Source of the DNA: Monoraphidium neglectum
Taxonomy: Eukaryota; Chlorophyta; Chlorophyceae; Sphaeropleales; Selenastraceae
Direction of reading: 5' to 3'
Length of the DNA stretch: 32,141 bases
Assembly: GCF_000611645.1 (NCBI RefSeq)
Contig: NW_014013364.1
Location: forward strand, 1-32,141
Shown: piece by piece, positions 24,463 to 32,141 of the stretch
Numbering within the stretch: the stretch's first letter is position 1
Layout: every line of letters starts with the position of its first letter
The notes under the pieces: model-generated
Seen by the model: only the letters and a program-made list of their open reading frames with translations
Databases searched by the model: none
What the model was told of the DNA's origin: nothing
Made by a program: the position numbers and the translations under genes

Positions 24463-27400
24463 ATGTACCGCTATCTGCGCTGGGTGTTAGGGCGTGCGCC
24501 ATTGCGCGCCTGCGGCGCACCTGGCTTGCCACTGCTTCTGCTGCTGCTGCTCTGCGGTGCGCGCCCGAGTGCAAGCCAGCAGGAGCTCGTTGTATCTGAT
24601 GGTTTGGCCAACAGCAACCGCAGACAAGCCAGGCAGCTTGTCGGCCTCGACAGGTGCGGGGAGTGCGAAGGGGGATTGCGATGCGCGCCGTGGGTCACTC
24701 CACCGTGCGTCACTCATGACTGCTCGTCCCACATCCCATGTTTGACTGCCCCCGTCCACCCCACCCGCTCGGCCCCTGCGCTGCATACCCTGCCGCTCAG
24801 GCCCCTGCCAGCGTCCTCCCCAGCCATCCCTGGCGGCGGCGGCGGGGCACCGCTGATCGTGACGCTGCTGGACGGTGTGGTGGTCGGGGTGGACCGCGAC
24901 GCCGGCCGCGTCCTGTGGACCTTCGACTCTGGCGCGCCGCTGGTGTCGGCGAAGCAGTCGCCGCAGGGCAGCGGGTTCAACGTTTTTCCCGGGGTGGACG
25001 GCGGGCTGTACGCGTACCACGGCGTGTCGAAGCACCGCACGCCAGGGCTGGAGGTGCGCGCAGGCCTCGGGTTTTCGGGGCGGTCCCGGCAGAATGCGGC
25101 GGGGCAGGGGCGGCGCATAGGCGGAGCCAGGTGGGGCGCGTGCAGCAAGAGGGCAGCCAGGTATTGCGACCAGCTGCTCGCTGTTTCAGCCTGTCAACTC
25201 GTCCTCGTCCCCCAATCTTTGTCACCCCCCCCATTCAAATTGTGTGCAGCGCCTACCTCTGTCGCTGCCAGAGCTGGTGCAGGCGGCACCGTCCCTGACG
25301 GCGGACGGCTCGCTCATCGTGGGGCGGCGCGACTCGCGCGTTTTCGTTCTTGATCGTCACACGGGGCAGCAGCTAGCAACGCTGACAGCGGACAGCACTG
25401 ACCAGTCGGGGAGGCTCGCCTGGTCTGGTGCGCTGTGGGCAAAAGGCATGCGGGGGCCGTATGCCATCATCACAGTGTGGGCTGGCAGGCAGCAGCCGGA
25501 GGTCGCAGCTGCTAGGCCTTGCATACTTGATGCTCACGCTGAACCCCTGTTGCTCGTCTGGCGTCCTCCTCCCCTCCCCCCCCCACTGCTTGCTGCGTTC
25601 CTTCGCGCCACCAGGCCTGGCCTCCAACGAGGGCCTGGAGAGCCTGCTGCTGGTAGGGCGCCAGGACTTCATCGTCAAGTCGCTGCGGGTCGACTCGCAG
25701 GCGGAGATGTGGAACGCCACGTTCGCGCGCATGAGCCTGCTGCAGCCGGGCGGCAGCGCAGCGGGCGTGCGCAGTTTCCTAGAGGGCGCGGTCGGCGCTG
25801 GGGCCGAGGCATCGCTGCCCGCTCGGCCGGGCGAGGGGCCAGGTGCGGTGCGCGCGCCTTGGCTCTGCGCCCGCATGTGCTTCTGATTGATGGGTGTCGG
25901 TGCTGCTATGAAGCTTGCTTGCCAGCGGCCTGTCTACGTGCACAGTGGCCTAACCCCGCCAGACTGGCGGACACCCCCGCTTCAACCTGCTCCTGGCTCT
26001 GCAACATTGTGTTGCTGCGCAGACGCCGTGCGGCTGGTGGTTGGCGCAGACAACAGCCTGCAGGCCTTCGATGGCTCAACGGGTTTCAGAAAGTGGGGCA
26101 TCGACTTCGGTACGCCACCAGTCGGGGCATTTGCAATCGATGATGGTGGGTGCGCGTATGAAGGTAGAGGGGTTTGTGGGGGAGGGAGAGTGGGGTGCAA
26201 GGGTTGGGTGGGCGCTGTGAATTGTGTGTGTCGCTGGCCCTCGTGGGCTGCAGCCATGCTCTGCGAGTGTCGTGCTTGCCTTGGCAGCTGGTCACAATAG
26301 CCGGGTACCCGCAGGAGCAGCGCTGCCCCTGCCTGCCGCCTTCGGCACTAACTGCGCTGCCTGCCCTCCCCACCCTCCTGTCCTCCCCCCCAAACAGCCT
26401 CCACCAACTTGTTGGTGCCCCAAGACTACGGCGCTCGCCCTTCGCTGCCCTACGGGCCCCAGCGCAAGCCGGCCGGTGTCAGCGCCAAGATCAAGGGGAA
26501 CCTGGCAGGTGGCACTTCGGTGCTGGTGGGCGCCCTGCGCGGCAGCCTGTACGCGCTGCCAGCAGACCACATCATGCTCGACGCCCTCGCACCCGCGCCC
26601 GCGGCACTGCCGCCACCCGAAGGCCGCAAGTGCACAGAGTGCGCCCCACGCCCCTGGCCGGGCGCGCTCGGGCCGCTCACGCCGCTTGGGCCCGGCGCGG
26701 GGGTCAGCAGCGGGGACGAGGATACGGACAGCGGCGCCGGTGGCGACACACTGGAGGATGGCGGCGGGGAGTGCCGCGCAGAGGACTATGGGGCCCTGGT
26801 GGTCCAGGACGAGGACGCGTCGCGCGCGCGCAGCCTGGTGCCGCTGGAGCCCTCGGACGAGGGCGTGGCCGAGGGCCTAGGCGGCCTGGTGTGCCCACAC
26901 CTGCCGCTGGGGCTGTACCAGCTGTCGGACTGGGGGGAGGGCGCGCCGGCGCTGCCGTGGCTGCCGGACGCTGGGCAGCCGGCCGGGAAGGTGGGCAACA
27001 ACGCGGTCGTGCCGGGGGCTGGCGCTTCTGGAACGGGGATGCAGCGGCAGCAACACTGCAAATGCTGTATCTTGATAAGATGCATGCATGCCATCGCCTG
27101 CCTCGCACTTTGCTCAGGCCAAGTTCCTTGACCACTGCATTGACCACTTTGGTCCCCCTCTTGCAACCCTTGTAGGCGCTGACCTGGGGAGCCTGGCTGG
27201 TGGGTAATGCGGTTCAGCTTCTGCTGATGGCCCTGGCCACCCTTGCAGCTGTCGTCGCTGTCCTGGGCTGGCTGCTGTATGTGCGGCCGACTTCACGGCT
27301 GGCAACGCAGCAAGAGGCGGCCAGCGCTGACGCGGCAACGCCCGCTGCAGCCAAGCGCGCGCCTGGCAAGAACAAGCAGGGCAAGGCTGGCAAGTCCAAG

Positions 27401-27657
27401 CAGGCGGCCGTGCTTGTGCAGCACAACGGCTCGCACCAGCGGGATCCCCTGCAAGTGGAAAGCGGGAAGCCGACGGCGCCCCGCACAGAAGAACAGCGGC
27501 CGCCGTCGCCGCGGCGGCATCAGCAGCACCCCCTGCAGCCAGCCCGCGAGGAACAGACGGTGCCGTCGCCCATGCAGGTCAATGGCGCGCAGCAATACAG
27601 CCAGGCTCCAGAGCAGCAGGCTTCCATCCAACTTGTGCGGCAGCAGCAGCAGGAGCT

Positions 27658-27696
<39 letters not shown>

Positions 27697-30600
27697 GCAG
27701 CAGCAGCAGCAGCAGCAGGTTGTAGCGCAGGGCCACGAAGACAGCCAGCAACAACCCCAGCAGCAACAGCTGAATCAAACCGTGGTGCAGGGACAGCACC
27801 CGCAGGAGCAGCAGCAGTCATCATCAAATCACAGCTCAGATAGCGTCCGCCGCGGCAATGCCAGCGATGGCGCGGGCCTGTCCTCCGACACATCCCGCAG
27901 CTATGTCGACGAGTCTGGCGCCGTCATCATCGGGCGGCTGCGCGTCGGCCCTGGCGTGTTGGGCTACGGGAGCGCAGGTTAGAGGCGGGATTAGTGGTTT
28001 GGGGTGTGATGGAGGCCACTTCAATGAAATCGTGGACTTGCTTGAACCTGCGACTGCTGCAGCTGATCACAGACCCCCCACCCCCAATAACCCAAAACAC
28101 AAGCTCACATTTGACCAAGACCATTGCCTTTCCTGCCGCCTCGCTGTGCCCCTGCCATCCTTGTCCGCACGCACTCATGGCCTCTTCAAGGCACCATCGT
28201 GTATGAAGGTGTGTTGGATGGCCGGCCTGTGGCAGTGAAGCGGCTGCTGCGGCAGTTTTATGACCTGGCGCGCAAGGAGATCCAGGTGGGCAGCACAGCC
28301 TACTGTTAGGCACTGCCACGTCACTGCTGTGGGGGGAAAGCTGGGTCGGCTTGCATACCCAATGCTTGCCGCTCATGTGCCACCTGGCCAGCAGCTTAAC
28401 CTGCAACCGTGGCTCACGGCACCTCGCTGTGCACTCCTGTCTCAACTTTGTGCAACCTTGCCTCACCCAGGTGCTTATTGTGAGCGACGAGCACCCCAAT
28501 GTTGTGAGGTGCTTCGCGATGGAGGAGGACCGCGAGTTCGTGTATCTGGCGCTGGAGAAGTGCCGCTGCACGCTGAGCGACTGGGTGTCGAGCGCAGAGG
28601 GGCGGGTGAGCGGGCGCCAGCAAGGGTGAATTCTGGGGTCCACGCCTGCATGCTGCTGTGTTTCCAAGCAATGGCCACGGTTGCAGCTGGTCCCACATAC
28701 GCATTTTCAATTATGTTTTCTACGCACACATCAACGCAGCCTGCTCTTTAAAGCGTGCATGCACCCTCACCTTGGACGCGCACCTTTCTGAGCACTAGTG
28801 CTGCACCCTGGCTGCCTCCCATGCGCAGGCCGCGCTGGTGGGTGGTGGGGGCCCCGTAGGCTCCTCCCCCCAAGCAATGGCGCTGCTCTCCGACGTGGGT
28901 GCTGGCCTGGCGGCGCTCCACGCGCGCGCCATTGTGCACCGCGACCTGAAGCCCCACAACGTCCTCATCACTGACAGCTGTCGTGCCAAGCTGTCAGACA
29001 TGGGCCTCAGCAAGCAGCTAGTCGCGGAGCAGAGCTCTTTCGAGAGCCACGGCGCAGGTGAGCCGGGTTAGGGGTGTGGTGGTGGCAGCAATGAGCCATG
29101 AGTACAGCCAATGGGACAAAACAAGGGTGTCGCTGTCAACTAGCAAGCACACATGCTGTGATTGTGCTTCATGTGTGTCCTGTTGTGAGGCACGTGCACA
29201 GGGCAACAAGTGAGCTGAGGCATGAAAGCCCACCCTCCTGCCAGCAGCAGTCTAGGCCCCCTCCGCAGCCCTCAATGCTCTCAGAAACCCATGCACCGTT
29301 TCCATCTTGCAGGCGGCAGCTCCGGCTGGCAAGCTCCAGAGCAGCTCATCGCCCGCAGCGGCGGCGCTGTCCGCCAGACGCGCTCGATGGACATCTTCTC
29401 CCTTGGCTGCGTCATGCATTACTGCCTCACCGGCGGCCTGCACCCCTTTGGCGGCAACTTTGAGCGCGACACCAACATCATGCGCGGCCAGCCCAACCTC
29501 TCTGCGCTGTCCTCATCACCGGAGGCATCCAACCTCGTGGGCGCGATGCTGTCCAAGAACCCGGCAGCGCGGCCGGCGATGTCCGGCGTGCTGGCGCACC
29601 CGTTCTGGTGGAGCGTGGAGCAGCGCCTGAACTTCCTTATTGACGTCAGCGACAGGTGAGGGTTGTTGTGGATTGTTGGGATGGGAGGACCCCTCAAGGG
29701 TAGCACCCTATCAAGCATCGCGTCCCGTTGACCTTCTCTAGATCCTTGTTGCATGCTTCCTTGATGCCAACTCTCTTCTCACCTTTTACCTCTTGTCATG
29801 ACGCCCCCTCCTTCCCTTGAAGACACCCATACACTCAATGCATGGACGCCCTGCCTGCTAAATCCCTTGCCGAGGTCCCTTGCAAGATCCTCATCACACC
29901 CTTTCAACCCCTGCCCCTCGCGCCCCACTCAAGGGTGGAGTTTGAGGATCGTGAGCCCGATCAGTCCCTTCTCAGCGCTCTCGAGTCCTTCCGCCCGGCA
30001 GCGCTCGGCCCCGCCCCCAACTGGGCCGCGTCTGTTGACGCCGAGCTCATCGTCAACCTGGGGAAATACCGCCGATACGACTACACCAGCCTGCGCGACC
30101 TGCTGCGCGTTGTGCGCAACAAGAAGAACCATTTCCGGGAGATGCCGGAGGCCCTGCAGCGCACCATGGGGCCCGTGCCAGACGGCTACTTCAGGTGGGG
30201 GTCCAAGAAACACACGACAGCCCCCTACCGAGCAGCTTGGGTTGCTGCACAGTCGTGGGACGTGGCGCCACCAGGGTGTTGCAGCCATCGAGCACGGGAC
30301 CAAGGGCTTGAGTGCGATTGCTGAAACGCCGTAACAGCAGAACCCCCTTTACAGCTGCACCTAATGATATGTATACCCCTTGTCGCCCGTTGGCCCTCAG
30401 GTTTTTCAACAGCCGCTTTCCTGACCTTTTGATGGGCGTGTTTGTGTTCGCCGCAACGCACCTTGCCGGCGACGCTCACTTGGGCAAGTACTGGCCAGAG
30501 GGCACCGTCTGCCTGCAGCCCTTCTGCAAGCGGTTTCAGCAGCTCGCCAGGGCCACGGCCGCCGCAGCAGCCAATGGCGGCGTGCGTGGCGGCGGCTTGC

Positions 30601-31253
30601 AGCAGCGCGGAGCAGTTGCTGCCAAGCGGCAGCAGGGCGACTTGTCGCGGCTCTCAGTGGCAGGCAGCGTCAGCAAGCTGCCGCCGCTGCCACCGGTGGT
30701 TTCCATCACAGCCGCGTCGCCGCTCACCCCAGGCGCGGGCGTGCCAAGCAGCTATGCGGCCGCCCTCGCTGAGCGAGCAGGCCTGGCCGAGCCCCTGGCG
30801 CCGGCAGCTTCATCGCCGCCACAATCAGTAGCTTTGGCTGACAGGGGCGCGGGCAGCGCAGCGAGCAACGGCAGCCTGGATAACGGCAGCAGCAGCAGCA
30901 GCAGCATGGTGGCAGCGGGAGGCCCCTTGGTCGTTGTGGGCTATGAGCCAGACGACGGCGAGACGCCTCTGCACTGGCCGCCATTTCCGCGGCGTCCCGG
31001 CCAACAATCGTGCGACTTTTATGTCAAGACCGGCACCTGCAAGTACGCCCAGGATTGCTGCTTCGACCACCCGGAGGAGTTTGCGGTGCCCCTGACCGAC
31101 CTGCAGCTGCCCTTCCGCGCGAGCGAGCCCGTGTGCGCATTTTACTTGAAGACGCACCAGTGCAAGTTTGGCGCGGCATGCAAGTTCCACCACCCCCGGC
31201 TGCGGGCAATTTACGCAGGTTCAGCAGCCATGGCCGCTGTACCGGTGACCTGA
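24463..31253 (+). CDS. IRE1: IRE1 ER-stress sensor kinase/ribonuclease with C-terminal CCCH fingers
   Basis: IRE1 is the ER membrane sensor of unfolded proteins; its cytosolic RNase cuts bZIP-factor mRNA for unconventional splicing. Thirteen exons join in phase to 1,427 aa: 24463..24653, 24801..25053, 25250..25427, 25615..25842, 26023..26145, 26398..26990, 27176..27977, 28191..28285, 28471..28605, 28829..29057, 29313..29655, 29934..30194, 30401..31253. The start is the first ATG after an in-frame TGA (24427-24429). Order: signal peptide with LPLLLLLLLCG (about 1-39); PQQ-propeller luminal domain (about 80-400) with strands such as VVVGVDRDAGRVLWTFDSG and QAFDGSTGFRKWGIDFG; acidic linker; transmembrane helix (about 533-557); Gln-rich linker; kinase (Gly loop GYGSAGT, Lys806, HRD 903-905, DMG 923-925, APE 950-952). 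The KEN RNase has all four catalytic residues: Tyr1105, Arg1118, Asn1119 and His1123. Two C-x8-C-x5-C-x3-H fingers follow (Cys1348/1357/1363, His1367 and Cys1389/1398/1404, His1408). DMG is usual in plant IRE1. The first intron is the least certain. Confidence 0.95.
27641..27718 (+). repeat. CAG/poly-Gln tract in the IRE1 cytosolic linker
   Basis: In-frame CAG runs encode Q4, then Glu-Leu, Q12, Arg and Q7, at residues 678-703. They sit between the transmembrane helix and the kinase domain. More Gln-rich sequence follows to about nt 27820. Nearly pure CAG codons make replication slippage likely. Confidence 0.95.
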
Positions 31254-32141
31254 GCTCATTGACAAGGGGCATGCGCGCGACATTGCGAGGCAGTGAAAAA
31301 AATATGTTGTTTCATGTTGATTTTGTAGTCTAACTTTTGACTGTTGTACCTACTCGCCACGCACCCAATACACATGTTTTTTCTGTCCCATGGTGACACA
31401 TGACATTGACCGTTTTCATGACAATTTCATTCATCAATCAATATGACAGGTGACTCGCAAGCGGTTGCTTCTCAAGCTGTCCCAGACTGATCACGTGCCA
31501 TTTTTATCACCGCACAAATGGTAAAAGCTAGGATACACAAGACTTCTGAAATGCTACCATCGTCGTGCTCAAGTGAAAACGCTGCTCTGTGCAAAAAATT
31601 ATCCAGGACACTCAACAACTCCCACATGTTGTGTTGCTTGAAAATTGATGCAATCACAGAGTACAGACCAGTTACAGAGTACCGTGCACGGCAAAGCGTG
31701 GTGTTGCCCATTGACACAGCCTGCAATCCATTGTAGCTGGCCTCGGCCTGGAAACCACGAGGGCCTCGCACCGGCGAGCTCAGGGGCTTTAGACTGGGCG
31801 CTGTGCCAGTCCCCGCGCCCCGCACAGTCCACGCCGTTGATGAATTCATCGACGATGTCAGCCGCTGTCAACTGCTGTCCTGTCACCTGCCGTCGGCAGT
31901 GCAGGCGCCACACCGCCTCCAGGACCGCAAGGCGCCGGCATGGCGGGCAGCTTGGCAGGAGCTGCGGGGGCACCGCTACAGGCCACACTATGTGTTTCAG
32001 TGGCGGCTTCTGCATGGGGGTCTTTTATTTTATAGACAGTCGGTTACACGGGGGTAGCGAGGTGCCGAGCACCTGCGTGCAACCTAGATTTTTTTTTTAT
32101 ACATGTGAAGTTACACGAAAGATTGACGACACCCGCGCAGA
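31254..32141. other. Downstream of IRE1: AT-richer flank and possible retroelement remnant
   Basis: The first 500 nt or so after the IRE1 stop are AT-richer and without a credible gene, and should include the IRE1 3' untranslated region; I saw no TGTAA close to the stop. From about 31740 the GC content rises again (see the separate entry). A T-rich run lies near 32089-32098. Confidence 0.5.
31740..32057. pseudogene. Possible degenerate retrotransposon fragment, orientation unclear
   Basis: The GC-rich block has two overlapping candidate readings. On the plus strand, 31803-32057 encodes AWRAAWQELRGHRYRPHY followed by WRLLHG, like the zinc-binding region after reverse transcriptase in algal LINE-type elements. 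On the minus strand, 32015 down to about 31780 encodes EAVWRLHCRRQVTGQQLTAA followed by IVDEFI, which resembles the extreme C-terminus of the same class of polyprotein. Only one can be real, and neither extends into a full reverse transcriptase domain within the window. A short remnant or chance similarity are both possible. Confidence 0.25.

Noticed and set aside
27293..27799. Minus-strand ORF with a long Leu run resembling a membrane protein
   Set aside because: The Leu run is simply the reverse complement of the CAG tract in the IRE1 exon.

Overview
This window is nuclear DNA from a green alga, most likely a chlorophyte. The evidence is GC-rich coding sequence, many short GT-AG introns (often with GTGAG, GTGCG or GTGGG donors), glutamine and glycine/serine homopolymer tracts, and an IRE1-type kinase whose activation loop begins DMG as in plants. 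One TGTAA, the chlorophyte-type polyadenylation signal, lies behind the RPB11 gene. I cannot fix the genus. All gene models below were spliced by hand, with intron phase checked at every junction.

Layout from left to right. (1) 1-969 holds the low-GC tail of an unknown ORF, followed by the C-lobe of a protein kinase whose N-lobe is not visible. (2) 2054-5841, minus strand, is a complete 8-exon gene for the 75-kDa subunit of mitochondrial complex I (716 aa, all Fe-S ligands present). (3) 6104-7228, plus strand, is a two-exon gene (339 aa) resembling the PAAT/C10orf88 family. It diverges from the complex I gene across a 262-bp spacer. (4) 8181-8606, minus strand, is the intronless gene for RNA polymerase II subunit RPB11, with an extra glycine-rich tail. 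(5) About 8.7-10.1 kb, plus strand, is a poorly resolved hypothetical gene.

(6) 10864-22409, minus strand, resolves into a single 14-exon gene of about 2,725 codons. It encodes a giant Ala/Leu-rich, helix-rich protein that I cannot assign to a family. (7) About 22.4-24.46 kb is a GC-poorer spacer with no convincing gene. It separates the giant gene from the divergently transcribed next gene. (8) 24463-31253, plus strand, is a complete 13-exon IRE1 gene (1,427 aa). It encodes a signal peptide, a PQQ-like luminal sensor, a transmembrane helix, a poly-Q linker, a kinase and a KEN ribonuclease, and ends in two CCCH zinc fingers. (9) The right edge holds a possible retroelement remnant.

The genes are unrelated housekeeping and stress functions, as expected for a eukaryotic chromosome, so there is no operon logic. 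The two most interesting items are the IRE1 with RNA-binding-type zinc fingers fused behind its RNase, and the giant uncharacterised helical protein.
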